A stretch of 58,119 nt of DNA from Burkholderiales bacterium (GTDB lineage Bacteria; Pseudomonadota; Gammaproteobacteria; Burkholderiales; Burkholderiaceae_C). The stretch covers positions 1 through 58,119 of the forward strand of contig JACPUE010000060.1 in NCBI GenBank assembly GCA_016192425.1, given 5' to 3'. The notes under the pieces are model-generated. The model saw only the letters and a program-made list of their open reading frames with translations, was not told where the DNA came from and did no database searches. Below, piece after piece: positions 25,642 to 34,936 of the stretch; within the stretch, counting starts at the first letter, position 1; every line of letters starts with the position of its first letter. Both the position numbers and the translations under genes were made by a program.

Positions 25642-26646
25642 ATGCTCGATGACCGTGCCAAGTTGTTGCTCAAGACGCTGGTGGAGCGCTATATCGACGA
25701 GGGCCAGCCCGTGGGCTCGCGCACGCTGTCGCGGGCCTCGGGCCTGGATCTGTCGCCTGCCACCATCCGCAACGTGATGTCCGACCTGGAGGAGCTGGGC
25801 CTGATTGTCAGCCCCCACACCTCGGCCGGGCGCATCCCCACCGCCAAGGGCTACCGCCTGTTTGTGGACACCATGCTCACCGTGCAGCGCGAGCACATCG
25901 CCTCGCCCCAGCTGGCGCCCGAGCCCCCGCAAAAAGTCATTGCCAACGCAGCGCAAATGCTGTCCAACCTGTCGCAGTTTGTCGGCGTGGTCATGGCGCC
26001 GCGGCGCACCTCGGTGTTTCGGCAGATCGAATTCCTGCGCCTGTCGCAGCAGCGCTACCTGGTCATCATCGTGTCGCCCGACGGCGACGTGCAGAACCGC
26101 GTCATCGTCTCGGAAACCGACTTCACCCAGTCGCAACTGACCGAGGCGGCCAACTACCTCAACGCCCACTATGCGGGCATGGCGATGGAAATGGTGCGCG
26201 AGCGCCTGCGTACCGAGGTCGAGTCGCTCCAGGGCGAAATCGCCGCCCTGATGCGGGCCGCCGTCAACGTCAGCTCCGAGGCGCTGAACGAGGCCCAGGA
26301 AGAGGTGGTCTTCGCGGGCGAAAGCAAGCTGCTGGCCGTCAGCGAGTTCTCGCGCGACATGGGCAACCTGCGCCGCGCCTTCGAGCTGTTCGAGCAAAAA
26401 ACCCAGATCCTGCGCCTGCTCGACGTCTCCAGCCAGGCGCAGGGCGTGCGCATCTTCATCGGGGGCGAGAGCCAGGTCGTTCCGTTCGAAGACCTCTCGG
26501 TCGTCAGCGCCCCGTACGAGGTGGACGGCCAGGTGGTCGGCACCCTGGGCGTGATCGGCCCCACGCGCATGCCTTACGACAAGATGATCCAGATCGTGGA
26601 CATCACCTCGCGCCTGGTTTCCAACGCCCTGAGCCGCCAGCGCTGA
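25642..26646 (+). CDS. hrcA: heat-inducible transcription repressor HrcA
   Basis: A 334-residue repressor that binds CIRCE operators of chaperone genes. The N-terminal winged helix is seen in [20 protein letters not shown] and [18 protein letters not shown]. The later motifs [20 protein letters not shown] and [20 protein letters not shown] are HrcA signatures. Only 8 bp of native DNA remain upstream. The region ATTAAAAT followed by six bases and ATG looks like a -10 element driving a leaderless transcript, and no Shine-Dalgarno sequence is properly spaced. Confidence 0.95.
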   Translation: MLDDRAKLLLKTLVERYIDEGQPVGSRTLSRASGLDLSPATIRNVMSDLEELGLIVSPHTSAGRIPTAKGYRLFVDTMLTVQREHIASPQLAPEPPQKVIANAAQMLSNLSQFVGVVMAPRRTSVFRQIEFLRLSQQRYLVIIVSPDGDVQNRVIVSETDFTQSQLTEAANYLNAHYAGMAMEMVRERLRTEVESLQGEIAALMRAAVNVSSEALNEAQEEVVFAGESKLLAVSEFSRDMGNLRRAFELFEQKTQILRLLDVSSQAQGVRIFIGGESQVVPFEDLSVVSAPYEVDGQVVGTLGVIGPTRMPYDKMIQIVDITSRLVSNALSRQR

Positions 26647-26721
26647 GGAGCGCGGTGCGGAGGGTAGAATCCACGCCTGTTTTTCCGCGCCGCGCCGGGC
26701 CTGCCCCGGGGCGGACGCTGG

Positions 26722-26800
<79 letters not shown>

Positions 26801-26848
26801 AAATTTCCAGATTCCATGCGGGCCTTGCCGTGGCCAACCCCGGATGCC

Positions 26849-27832
26849 TCATGTGTCCGCGCGGCCTTGCCCCTGCGGGCACCAGTGCACTTCGATGGTG
26901 GCATGCACGATCTCTTCATGCACTGACAGGCGCTGGCGCACCACGTCCGGGGTAAGCGCGCGGTCGTGGGTGACCATGGTCAGGGCGCAGGCATAGGCCT
27001 GCTGGCCCACGCGCCAGACGTGCAGGTCGGCGATCCGGGGGGCGCCGTCCTGGGGGCCGGTTTCCACCACCTCCCGGATTTCGTCGACCACGGGGTGGTC
27101 CATCTCGCGGTCCAGCAGTACCTTGGCGGTGTCGGCCAGCAGCCCTTTGGCCCAGAGGGCGACCAGCGCTGCGCCCACGATGCCCATGAGCGGGTCCATC
27201 CATTGCCAGCCCAGCATCCAGCCGCCCAGCAGCGCCGCAATGGCCAGCACCGAGGTGGCTGCGTCGGCCAGCACGTGCAGGTAGGCGGATTTCAGGTTGA
27301 GGTCGTGGTGTTCGTGTGCGTGGTGGTGCGTGCCGTGGTCGTGGTTGTGGCCATGGCCATGTGTGTGCCCGTGGTGGTGTGCCTTGCCCAGGATTAGTGC
27401 GCACGCCACGTTGACCGCCAGCCCGAGGACGGCCACCACGATGGCTTCCTGGTACTGGATGGCTTGTGGCGAGAGGATGCGTTCGGCCGAGCCGACCACC
27501 ATCATCAGCGCCACGCACAGCAGGAAGATGGCGCTGGCAAAGCCGCCCAGGACTTCGATTTTCCAGGTGCCAAAGGCAAAACGCGGGTCGCTGGCATAGC
27601 GGCGCGCGGCGGCGTAGGCCATGGCCGACAAGCCAATGGCAAAAGCGTGGGAGCTCATGTGCCATCCGTCGGCCAGCAGGGCCATGGAGTTGAACCACCA
27701 GCCCGCTGCGATCTCGACCACCATCATGGCGGCGGTGATCCACATCACCACGCGTGTGCTGCGTTCTGCGGCTTCCTGGCGGGTATGGAAGATGTGCTCG
27801 TGTATCCAGTGGGACAGGTCTTCGGTGTGCAT
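26849..27832 (-). CDS. dmeF: CDF-family Co/Ni efflux transporter (DmeF-like)
   Basis: A 327-residue cation diffusion facilitator, exporting divalent metals by proton antiport. Six membrane helices are visible, with metal-site residues in ALLADGWHMSSHAF and LKSAYLHVLADAATSVLA. Between helices IV and V is a long His-rich loop (HHHGHTHGHGHNHDHGTHHH) typical of DmeF. A cytoplasmic C-terminal domain follows (IADLHVWRVGQQAYA). An RcnR-like regulator lies 8 bp upstream in the same direction, which points to Co/Ni rather than Zn. Confidence 0.9.
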   Translation of the reverse strand: MHTEDLSHWIHEHIFHTRQEAAERSTRVVMWITAAMMVVEIAAGWWFNSMALLADGWHMSSHAFAIGLSAMAYAAARRYASDPRFAFGTWKIEVLGGFASAIFLLCVALMMVVGSAERILSPQAIQYQEAIVVAVLGLAVNVACALILGKAHHHGHTHGHGHNHDHGTHHHAHEHHDLNLKSAYLHVLADAATSVLAIAALLGGWMLGWQWMDPLMGIVGAALVALWAKGLLADTAKVLLDREMDHPVVDEIREVVETGPQDGAPRIADLHVWRVGQQAYACALTMVTHDRALTPDVVRQRLSVHEEIVHATIEVHWCPQGQGRADT

Positions 27833-27840
27833 GGCGAAAC

Positions 27841-28119
27841 CTATTTGAGGTAGGAGCGCAGGACCTCGATCAGTTCGTTGGCGCCCTGGGTGCGTTCGGC
27901 GGCGCTGGTGATGGCGGGGTCTGCGATGTGTGCGCGCACGTGCTCTTCCAGCACCACGGCCATCAGGCCGCCGGTGGCGCCGCGTACCGCTGCGATCTGG
28001 TGCAGGATTTCGGCGCAGCCCTTCTCGGCTTCGAGTGCGCGCTCCAGAGCCTGCACCTGGCCCTGGATGCGGCGCACGCGGGCCAGCAGCCTGGCTTTGT
28101 CACGGATGGTGTGGCTCAT
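27841..28119 (-). CDS. RcnR/DmeR-type metal-responsive repressor
   Basis: A 92-residue all-helical CsoR/RcnR-family protein. The N-terminus MSHTIRDKARLLARVRRIQG carries His3, the N-terminal metal ligand of RcnR, and the Cys in GCAEILHQIAAVRGATGGLM is the conserved cysteine. H60 (EEHVRAHI) completes a Co/Ni-type site. It likely represses itself and dmeF until Co or Ni binds. A G-tract operator candidate is immediately upstream at 28137-28156. Confidence 0.88.
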   Translation of the reverse strand: MSHTIRDKARLLARVRRIQGQVQALERALEAEKGCAEILHQIAAVRGATGGLMAVVLEEHVRAHIADPAITSAAERTQGANELIEVLRSYLK

Positions 28120-28136
28120 GGCGTGGCATTCTATAT

Positions 28137-28156
28137 GGCATAGGGGGGTAGGGTAT
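28137..28156 (-). promoter_or_regulatory. candidate RcnR-type operator
   Basis: A run of six G (28143-28148) flanked by AT-rich half-sites (GCATA ... TATG), 20-35 bp upstream of the repressor start. RcnR-family operators are G-tracts with short AT-rich inverted flanks. Confidence 0.5.
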
Positions 28157-28209
28157 GTTTTGCAATGTTCTGTTGGCGGTGTGCAGGCAGTCGCTGGTAT
28201 GGGCAGGCC

Positions 28210-29919
28210 CTATTCCTGCGCGCCTTCCACCACAAACTGCACCTTGCGTTCGCCGCGCCATTCGTTGACGTCCAGGCGCCAGGCGAGCAGGGCGCGTGCG
28301 GGCAGGGGCTCGGTGCGGCCGAACCAGATGCCGTCCACCGGCTCGCCCCGGTGGCGCAGCTTGAGCGAGAGGTGGCGCTCGCCCACCAGGCGTTGGCTGA
28401 GGATGTCCACTTCTTCGCTGAACACGGGCGGCGCAAAGCCCTGGCCCCAGACCTCGCGCTGCAGCGTGTCGGCCAGGTCGGCGCGGCGCCACTCGGGGGC
28501 CAGGGGGCCGTCGGTCTCCAGGCGGCGCGTGAGGGTGGCGGCGTCCAGCCATTCGCGGGCGACCTGGGCCAGGGCCTGCTCGAAGTCGGCAAAGCGCTCG
28601 GCGGGCACGGTGCAGCCCGCGGCCATGGCGTGGCCGCCAAAGCGCAGCAGCACGCCAGGGTGGCGCTTGGCCACGAGGTCCAGGGCGTCGCGCAAATGGA
28701 AGCCCGGGATGGAGCGGCCCGAGCCCTTGAGCTCATGTTCCTTGCCCGGCGCACCGCTGGCGGCAAAGACGAAGGTAGGGCGGTGCAGCTTGTCCTTGAT
28801 GCGTGAGGCGACGATGCCGACCACGCCTTCGTGGAAGTCGGGGTCGAACACGCTGACGGCGGGCGGGGGTTCGTCCTGCGCGCCAAACAGGTCTTCGGCC
28901 AGCAGCAGGGCCTGCTCGCGCATGCCGCCCTCGATCTCGCGGCGTTCGCGGTTGATGGCGTCGAGCTGCTGCGCCAGGTGGTCGGCGCGCGCGGCATCAT
29001 CGGTGAGCAGGCATTCGATGCCCAGCGTCATGTCGGCCAGGCGCCCGGCGGCGTTGATGCGCGGGCCCAGCGCGAAGCCGAAGTCGAAGGTGGTGGCCAG
29101 CGGTGCCTGGCGCCCGGCCACGCGCAGCAGCGCGGCGATGCCCGGCGGCATCTGCCCGGCGCGGATGCGCTTGAGGCCTTGCGCCACCAGGCGGCGGTTG
29201 TTGGTGTCCAGCCGCACCACGTCGGCCACGGTGCCCAGGGCGACCAGGGGCAGCAGGGGCTCCAGCCGCGGCTGCTGGGCGGCGTCGAACACGCCGCGCT
29301 GGCGCAGCTCGGCGCGCAGTTGCATGAGCACGTAGAACATCACGCCCACCCCGGCGATGGATTTGCTCGGGAACGTGCAGCCCGGCTGGTTGGGGTTGAC
29401 GATGGCGTCGGCCTGCGGCAGTTCGGTACCGGGCAGGTGGTGGTCTGTGACCAGCACTGCCAGGCCCAGCGCCTTGGCCTGGGCTATGCCCTCCACGCTG
29501 GCGATGCCGTTGTCCACGGTGATGAGCAGGTCGGCGCCGCGCTCCTTCACGCGCCGGGCGATGGGCGGGGTCAGGCCGTAGCCATCGACCACGCGGTTGG
29601 GCACCAGGTAGTCCACATGGCGGGCGCCCAGCAGGCGCAGGCCGCGCACGGCCACGGTGCAGGCGGTGGCACCGTCGCAGTCGTAGTCGGCCACGATGCA
29701 CAGGCGCTGGCCGCTGGCGATGGCGTCGGCCAGCAATTGGGCCGCCTGCTGAACGCCTTGCAGGCCGCCGGGCGGCAACAGGCGGGCCAGGCTGTCGTCC
29801 AGCTCGTCGCTGGTGTGCACGCCGCGCGCGGCATACAGGCGCGCCAGCAGTGGGTGCAGGCCGGCCTGCTCCAGCGCCCAGGCGGCGCGGGGGGGGATGT
29901 CTCTTGCTATTATTTTCAT
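28210..29919 (-). CDS. recJ: single-stranded-DNA-specific exonuclease RecJ
   Basis: A 569-residue 5'-3' exonuclease for recombination and repair. DHH-family motifs: IVADYDCDGATA, LLITVDNGIAS, VTDHHLPG, and GFALGPRINAAGRL. DHHA1 domain motif LLRFGGHAMAAGCTV follows. Its ATG overlaps the preceding gene stop (ATGA). The first five codons (MKIIA) lie inside dispersed repeat copy C, so the start site and the neighbour's stop are both repeat-derived. Confidence 0.95.
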   Translation of the reverse strand: MKIIARDIPPRAAWALEQAGLHPLLARLYAARGVHTSDELDDSLARLLPPGGLQGVQQAAQLLADAIASGQRLCIVADYDCDGATACTVAVRGLRLLGARHVDYLVPNRVVDGYGLTPPIARRVKERGADLLITVDNGIASVEGIAQAKALGLAVLVTDHHLPGTELPQADAIVNPNQPGCTFPSKSIAGVGVMFYVLMQLRAELRQRGVFDAAQQPRLEPLLPLVALGTVADVVRLDTNNRRLVAQGLKRIRAGQMPPGIAALLRVAGRQAPLATTFDFGFALGPRINAAGRLADMTLGIECLLTDDAARADHLAQQLDAINRERREIEGGMREQALLLAEDLFGAQDEPPPAVSVFDPDFHEGVVGIVASRIKDKLHRPTFVFAASGAPGKEHELKGSGRSIPGFHLRDALDLVAKRHPGVLLRFGGHAMAAGCTVPAERFADFEQALAQVAREWLDAATLTRRLETDGPLAPEWRRADLADTLQREVWGQGFAPPVFSEEVDILSQRLVGERHLSLKLRHRGEPVDGIWFGRTEPLPARALLAWRLDVNEWRGERKVQFVVEGAQE

Positions 29920-29962
29920 AGCTGCTCACGCACGTCAGTAAAGCGCTGGGGCCTGAAAATGC
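29904..29962 (+). repeat. dispersed hairpin repeat, copy C
   Basis: TTGCTATTATTTTCATAGCT, then GCTCACGCACGTC and AAGCGCTGGGGCC. It covers the recJ start codon and the last codons and stop of the upstream gene on the opposite strand. Confidence 0.75.
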
Positions 29963-30872
29963 TTTGAATTTTTTGCCCCAGGCTGCGCGGCGCCTGCTGC
30001 CAGGTGAGTGCGCCGCGCTCGCCGCACAGCGTCAGCCGCACGTTGCGGCCTTGCGCGGCCTGCTGGTGCAGGGCGGCCAGGGCGCTGGCGTCCAGCGTCT
30101 GCCAGGCGGCGGCCCAGGCGGGCCAGTCGCCGCGCAGGGCGGCGTCCTGCAGGCGGGCATCGACCTGGGGCACCGTGCCAGTGGGTGCGGGTGGTGCGTC
30201 CAGGCGGCCCGCGCCATGCACCCAGAAGGCGTTGACCGGCGGCAGGCCTTGGGCTTCGCGTGCGTCGTTCCAGGGGTGGGTGTAGAGCAGCATCTGCATC
30301 TCGCTGTGCAGGCGGCGCAGCGGGTGGGCCTTGTGCTCGCCCGGCAGCCAGTGCGACACGTCGCGGTGCAGCACGCGCTCGACCGATGCGGTGGCCAGGT
30401 CGGCCAGCGTGTCGCCCTGGGCCAGCCAGCGCGTGGGGCGGTCGTAGTGCAGGGTGACGCCGTCCTGCGCGAACCAGGGCGCCAGCACCTCCAGCAGCGC
30501 GCGCGAGGCCGCCTCGTCCAGGCGCAGCGCGGCCGGGTCGGACAGCGTGACGTGGTCGGTGCGCACCTGCCAGTGGCAGGGCGTGACAAAGGCCCAGGCG
30601 CTGCGCTGGGCGTCCTGCGTGCGCCCGCGCTGGTGCAGCTCCCAGGCGGCCCAGGGTGTGCGCCCGTCGCCATCGGGCAGGCCCAGGGCGCGGGCCAGCG
30701 CGCGCTCGTGCGGGGCGCTCAGGGCGTCGTCGGGGCTTTGGGTGTTGTCCTGCAAGCTCAGGCGCTTGAGCAGCGCGTCCAGTTGCGGCAGGCGCAGGCT
30801 CTGCAAGGCCTGGCGGCAGGCTTCGTCGGCGTGCGCCGCGTGGGGAATGATGAGGTGCGGGGTGTCCGGCAT
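29916..30872 (-). CDS. conserved hypothetical protein coupled to recJ
   Basis: A 318-residue cytoplasmic protein, start ATG 30872. Distinct segments are SAPHERALARALGLPDGDGR, FVTPCHWQVRTDHVTL, LPGEHKAHPLRRLHSEMQML and PPVNAFWVHGAGRL. These match a betaproteobacterial family sitting next to recJ that is sometimes labelled regulatory RpfE-type or phosphoglycerate-mutase-like. I see no catalytic signature that justifies those names. Its stop overlaps recJ, so the two are one operon. The C-terminal residues REQL come from repeat copy C. Confidence 0.75.
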   Translation of the reverse strand: MPDTPHLIIPHAAHADEACRQALQSLRLPQLDALLKRLSLQDNTQSPDDALSAPHERALARALGLPDGDGRTPWAAWELHQRGRTQDAQRSAWAFVTPCHWQVRTDHVTLSDPAALRLDEAASRALLEVLAPWFAQDGVTLHYDRPTRWLAQGDTLADLATASVERVLHRDVSHWLPGEHKAHPLRRLHSEMQMLLYTHPWNDAREAQGLPPVNAFWVHGAGRLDAPPAPTGTVPQVDARLQDAALRGDWPAWAAAWQTLDASALAALHQQAAQGRNVRLTLCGERGALTWQQAPRSLGQKIQSIFRPQRFTDVREQL

Positions 30873-30938
30873 GGCGGGTATTTTGCGGGATGCCACAATG
30901 CACGGTTGATTGCATACCTTACTCGGGAACAGCCCTTC

Positions 30939-32756
30939 ATGCGTTTGCTGCACTATCTTGAGATTGAGAACTTCAAGCGCTTTGGCGACAGACAGCGCAT
31001 TGAGTTGGATCATCCAGCGGTGTTGATCGGTCCCAACAATTGCGGCAAGACCAGCGCCATTCAGGCGTTGGCATTGTGGTCGCAGGCAGTACGCACATGG
31101 TTTGATGTACGCAAGGATTCATCAGCCAAGGAGCGTACGGCCACGGCACTCAACCGATTGAACATCGTGGCCGTACCGGTGCAGCGCACGCGGTTTTTTT
31201 GGCACAACACGCAGGTACGCACAGGCAACAAGGACGTTGCGCTGGTCATATCGGTGGGGGTGCAGTATCAGGGCAAGGTGCGAGCCTTGCCCATGCGTTT
31301 TCGCAATCAGGGCGATGAACTGGTGTATTGCAATCCTGACTCGGAGGCTGCTGGTGATCTCGAATTCATGAAGCACGCAGCCGCGCTGCGGGTTGAGTTG
31401 CTGTATCCCATGTCGGGATTGGAGACTGAAGAACCACTGCTCCAGCCCGGACGCATAGACGTGCTGTTGGGCCAGGGCCAGACAGCGCAGGTGCTGCGCA
31501 ACCTTTGCTTGATGGTGCATCGTGCCTCGCCGGACGATTGGCGCAGGGTGACGGCGTTGATGCAGCGCCTGTTCCATGTGGCCTTGTCGGAACCACGGGA
31601 AACAACCAGGGGAAGTGTCGAGCTTCAGTATCGGCAACCTGGGGTAAAGGAGGCGTTGGACGTCTCATCTGCGGGACGGGGGTTTCAGCAGATGTTGCTG
31701 ATCTTTGCCTACCTCTATTCCCACAAGGGCAGTGTGCTGTTGGTGGACGAACCCGACGCGCACCTTGAAATCCTGAGGCAGAAACAGGTGTACGTGTTGT
31801 TGCGCGATATTGCCAGCGAGAACGGTTCGCAGGTGGTGCTGGTAACGCACTCGGAAGTCATTCTTGATGAGGCACTCGACATCAACCTGACCCTGTTGCT
31901 GGAAGGCCGCACCGACGACCTGGCCCGCAAGCAGGACATTCGCAACAGTCTCAAACATTTTGGTGCTGAGCATTACGTGAAGGCGCGGGAACGAGGTTAC
32001 GTGTTGTATGTGGAAGGCGGCACCGATGTGGACATGTTGCGCGCCTTGGCAGAGCGGATGGATCATCCCGTCGCGCGTCGCTGGGATGAGCGCATCAACT
32101 CTTTCTATGTGCAGAACAACTACCCCGACCAGAATTTGGACGCGGAGCTCGATCGGGTGGAAGGGGGCTTTGGTGTCACGCCTCAGCAGCATTTCAACGG
32201 ACTTCGCAACCTCTTGCCGGAGCTACGCGGGCTGGCCATACTGGACAACGATGGCCGCAACCGCCAAAGCCTGTTGGAAGGCCCTTTGAAAATCGCTTAC
32301 TGGAAACGCTACGAGGCGGAGAACTACTTCATCACGCCGGACTTGCTGCGGCGGTACGCTGCGAGCCAGTTTCCTGCTGATGATCTTTTTGCGCAGCAGA
32401 CGCAGACGGCCATTGATGAAGTGCTGGACGCTCTGGTGCTGGAGCAGGTTTTCGATGGCGCGCAGGCCGATTTTGCCGCTTGGAAAGATGCAGGCTCGGA
32501 GTTGTCTCGCGTGCTGTGGGAAGCCAAGACCGAGCGGCGCAAACTCAGCGCATTTGCCGAAGAGTTTTTTCGGCGACTGGCGGAGCGCATGGCTGGAAGC
32601 CTTTTGCTGCGCAAAGGCGAATTGCATCGTCTGGTGGCTTTGGTGCTGCCCGATGCGATCGTGGCTGAAGTCAAAGAAAAGCTCGATCTTCTGGCTTCTG
32701 TATTTCCCAACCCTGGGGATGAGGCGAGTGAGGTGGCGAAAGCGGTGGTGGAGTGA
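30939..32756 (+). CDS. OLD/PARIS-like AAA ATPase with TOPRIM nuclease domain
   Basis: A 605-residue probable anti-phage protein. The N-terminal ABC-type ATPase has Walker A GPNNCGKT (31-38), signature SSAGRGFQQMLLI, Walker B VLLVDEPDAHLE (about 265-276), and switch His in LVTHSE. The C-terminal TOPRIM-like domain has VEGGTDVDM (about 357) and LAILDNDGRN (about 432). YEAENYFITPDLL follows, as in OLD and DUF4435/AriB nucleases. It lies alone between the recJ pair and lolC and is AT-richer than both. Start ATG 30939 has a weak GGGAA; the frame is open far upstream, so an earlier start is possible. Confidence 0.8.
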   Translation: MRLLHYLEIENFKRFGDRQRIELDHPAVLIGPNNCGKTSAIQALALWSQAVRTWFDVRKDSSAKERTATALNRLNIVAVPVQRTRFFWHNTQVRTGNKDVALVISVGVQYQGKVRALPMRFRNQGDELVYCNPDSEAAGDLEFMKHAAALRVELLYPMSGLETEEPLLQPGRIDVLLGQGQTAQVLRNLCLMVHRASPDDWRRVTALMQRLFHVALSEPRETTRGSVELQYRQPGVKEALDVSSAGRGFQQMLLIFAYLYSHKGSVLLVDEPDAHLEILRQKQVYVLLRDIASENGSQVVLVTHSEVILDEALDINLTLLLEGRTDDLARKQDIRNSLKHFGAEHYVKARERGYVLYVEGGTDVDMLRALAERMDHPVARRWDERINSFYVQNNYPDQNLDAELDRVEGGFGVTPQQHFNGLRNLLPELRGLAILDNDGRNRQSLLEGPLKIAYWKRYEAENYFITPDLLRRYAASQFPADDLFAQQTQTAIDEVLDALVLEQVFDGAQADFAAWKDAGSELSRVLWEAKTERRKLSAFAEEFFRRLAERMAGSLLLRKGELHRLVALVLPDAIVAEVKEKLDLLASVFPNPGDEASEVAKAVVE

Positions 32757-32848
32757 TGACCCCTGCCAGCGGAACACTCTTCGATATGTCCTTGCGATAC
32801 CCGGTAGCCTTCGACCGCTTTCATTGCTGCCCTGCTTTGCCCTGACCC

Positions 32849-34105
32849 ATGCAAATCCCCTACGAACTGGCCCTGGGCTGGCGCTACACGCGCGCGGGCC
32901 GCGCCACACGGCGCAATGGCTTTATTTCCTTCATCTCGGGCGTGTCCATGCTGGGCATCGCGCTCGGGGTGGCGGCGCTCATCATCGTGCTGTCGGTGAT
33001 GAACGGTTTTCAGAAAGAAGTGCGCGACCGCATGCTCAGCGTGGTCTCGCACATCGAGATTTTTGCGCCCGGCGGTGCGGCCATGCCTGACGTGCAGCGC
33101 ACGCTGCAGGAGGCACGCCAGCACCCGCAGGTGGTGGGCGCGGCGCCGTTTGTGGCTGCGCAGGCGCTGCTGGCGCGTGGCGAGGACATGAAAGGCGCCC
33201 TGGTGCGCGGCATCGACCCGGTGCGCGAGCCCGAGGTCACTGACCTGGTGGCAGGCAGCCAGGGCGAGGCGCTGGCGCAACTGGTGCCGGGCGAGTTCCG
33301 CGTGGTGCTGGGCGGCGAGCTGGCGCGCATGCTGGGCGTGCGCCGGGGCGATGTGGTCACGCTGATCGCGCCCACCGGCCAGGTCACGCCCGCGGGCGTG
33401 GTGCCGCGCATCAAGCAGATGCTGGTGGCGGGCACCTTCGACTCGGGCCACTACGAATACGACTCCACCCTGGTGCTGCTGCACCACGAGGACGCGCAGC
33501 GCATCTTCCGCCTCGAAGGGCCCACGGGCATCCGCCTCAAGCTGCGCGACCTGCACCAGGCGCGCAGCGTGGCGCTGGACCTGGCGGGCAGCCTGAGCGG
33601 CGACCTGCGCATCCGCGACTGGACGCAGCAGAACCGCACCTGGTTCGCCGCTGTGCAGCTCGAAAAACGCATGATGTTCATCATCCTCACGCTGATCGTG
33701 GCCGTGGCGGCATTCAACCTGGTGTCCACGCTGGTGATGACGGTGCAGGACAAGCGCGCCGACATCGCCATCCTGCGCACCCTGGGCGCCAGCCCGCGCA
33801 GCATCATGGGCATTTTCGTGGTGCAGGGCGCGATGGTGGGTGTCATCGGCACGCTGGCCGGGCTGCTGCTGGGCCTCTCTATCGCCTTCAACATCGACGT
33901 GATCGTGCCCGCCATCGAGCAGATGCTCAGCGCCAGCTTCCTGCCCAAGGACATCTACCTCATCAGCCGCATGCCCAGCGACCCGCAGCCTGCCGATATC
34001 GTGCCCGTGGGCGTGATCTCGCTGGTGCTGGCTTTCGTGGCCACGCTGTACCCGAGCTGGCGCGCCAGCCGCGTCAACCCTGCCGAGGCCTTGCGCTATG
34101 AATAA
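32849..34105 (+). CDS. lolC: lipoprotein-releasing system permease LolC/LolE
   Basis: A 418-residue inner-membrane permease with four membrane helices: one near residues 25-50 ([20 protein letters not shown]) and three in the last 150 residues. A periplasmic MacB-like domain lies between. [22 protein letters not shown], and [20 protein letters not shown] (the coupling region), are LolCE signatures. With LolD it extracts lipoproteins from the inner membrane and hands them to LolA. Only one permease gene is present, as in genomes using a LolF-type homodimer. Its end lies in repeat copy D. Confidence 0.93.
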   Translation: MQIPYELALGWRYTRAGRATRRNGFISFISGVSMLGIALGVAALIIVLSVMNGFQKEVRDRMLSVVSHIEIFAPGGAAMPDVQRTLQEARQHPQVVGAAPFVAAQALLARGEDMKGALVRGIDPVREPEVTDLVAGSQGEALAQLVPGEFRVVLGGELARMLGVRRGDVVTLIAPTGQVTPAGVVPRIKQMLVAGTFDSGHYEYDSTLVLLHHEDAQRIFRLEGPTGIRLKLRDLHQARSVALDLAGSLSGDLRIRDWTQQNRTWFAAVQLEKRMMFIILTLIVAVAAFNLVSTLVMTVQDKRADIAILRTLGASPRSIMGIFVVQGAMVGVIGTLAGLLLGLSIAFNIDVIVPAIEQMLSASFLPKDIYLISRMPSDPQPADIVPVGVISLVLAFVATLYPSWRASRVNPAEALRYE

Positions 34106-34153
34106 TGTAGCTAATAGCGCTTATCCAGCAAGCGATGGAGGCCAAAATGGCTT
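34095..34153 (+). repeat. dispersed hairpin repeat, copy D (in coding sequence)
   Basis: GCTATGAATAATGTAGCTAA, then TAGCGCTTATCCAGCAAGCG and ATGGAGGCCAAAATGGC: a full copy. It spans the lolC stop and the lolD start and codes the first 18 residues of LolD. Confidence 0.8.
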
Positions 34154-34829
34154 CAAGAACCAAGTCGTGCTGCAGGCCCGGGGCCTGACCAAGCGCTTCA
34201 CCGAGGGGCGCCTGGACGTGACCGTGCTGCAGGGTGTGGACCTGGAAGTGCACGCCGGCGAGACGCTGGCCATCGTCGGCGCCTCGGGCTCGGGCAAGAG
34301 CACGCTTTTGCACCTGCTGGGCGCCCTGGACGCGCCCACGTCGGGCAGCGTGCACCTGCACGGCCAGCACCTGGCACAGCTCTCGGCGGCGCAGCAGGGC
34401 GATTTGCGCAACCAGCACCTGGGTTTTGTGTACCAGTTCCACCACCTGCTGCCCGAGTTCAGCGCGCTGGACAACGTGGCCATGCCGCTGCGTATCCGGC
34501 GCCTGCCCTACGAGGAATGCACCCGCCAGGCCGCGCAGATGCTGGAGCATGTGGGCCTGGCTGGGCGCATGCAGCACCGCCCGGCGGAGCTGTCGGGCGG
34601 CGAGCGCCAGCGCGTGGCCATCGCCCGCGCCCTGGTCACCCAGCCGGCCTGCGTGCTGGCCGACGAGCCCACAGGCAACCTCGACCGCGTGACGGCCGAG
34701 AACGTGTTCCAGCTCATGCTGCAACTGGCGCGGGAGCAGGGGACGGCATTTGTTATGGTGACGCACGACGAGACCTTGGCAGCGCGGTGTGACCGGGTGC
34801 TGCGGTTGGTGGCGGGGCGGTTGGCATAG
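34098..34829 (+). CDS. lolD: lipoprotein-releasing system ATPase LolD
   Basis: A 243-residue ABC ATPase. Walker A is [10 protein letters not shown]-loop [17 protein letters not shown] (the HHLL after Q is LolD-like), signature [15 protein letters not shown], Walker [12 protein letters not shown], and H-loop VTHDE. It overlaps lolC by 8 bp. The first 18-20 residues ([19 protein letters not shown]) come from repeat copy D and have no counterpart in ordinary LolD, which begins at about [13 protein letters not shown] 22-bp hairpin follows at 34845. Confidence 0.94.
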   Translation: MNNVANSAYPASDGGQNGFKNQVVLQARGLTKRFTEGRLDVTVLQGVDLEVHAGETLAIVGASGSGKSTLLHLLGALDAPTSGSVHLHGQHLAQLSAAQQGDLRNQHLGFVYQFHHLLPEFSALDNVAMPLRIRRLPYEECTRQAAQMLEHVGLAGRMQHRPAELSGGERQRVAIARALVTQPACVLADEPTGNLDRVTAENVFQLMLQLAREQGTAFVMVTHDETLAARCDRVLRLVAGRLA

Positions 34830-34844
34830 GGCTGCTTCAGGGGC

Positions 34845-34893
34845 TTTGCTGAGGGCGGAGGCTGGGCTCGCCCCGGCCTCCGCCCTCAGCAAA
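34845..34893. terminator. long bidirectional hairpin after lolD
   Basis: A 22-bp stem with one G-T wobble: TTTGCTGAGGGCGGAGGC and its complement GCCTCCGCCCTCAGCAAA, loop about five bases. Strong transcript end or mRNA-stabilising structure between lolD and tatD. Confidence 0.7.
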
Positions 34894-34936
34894 ACGCGCA
34901 GCCACCACAAGGCCCCTCTGTGGGATCATCCGATCC

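Noticed and set aside
29964-30938. Possible long N-terminal extension of the OLD-like protein (325 codons)
   Set aside because: The stretch is antisense to the recJ-partner gene; glutamine/glycine/valine-rich shadow composition shows it is not real coding sequence.
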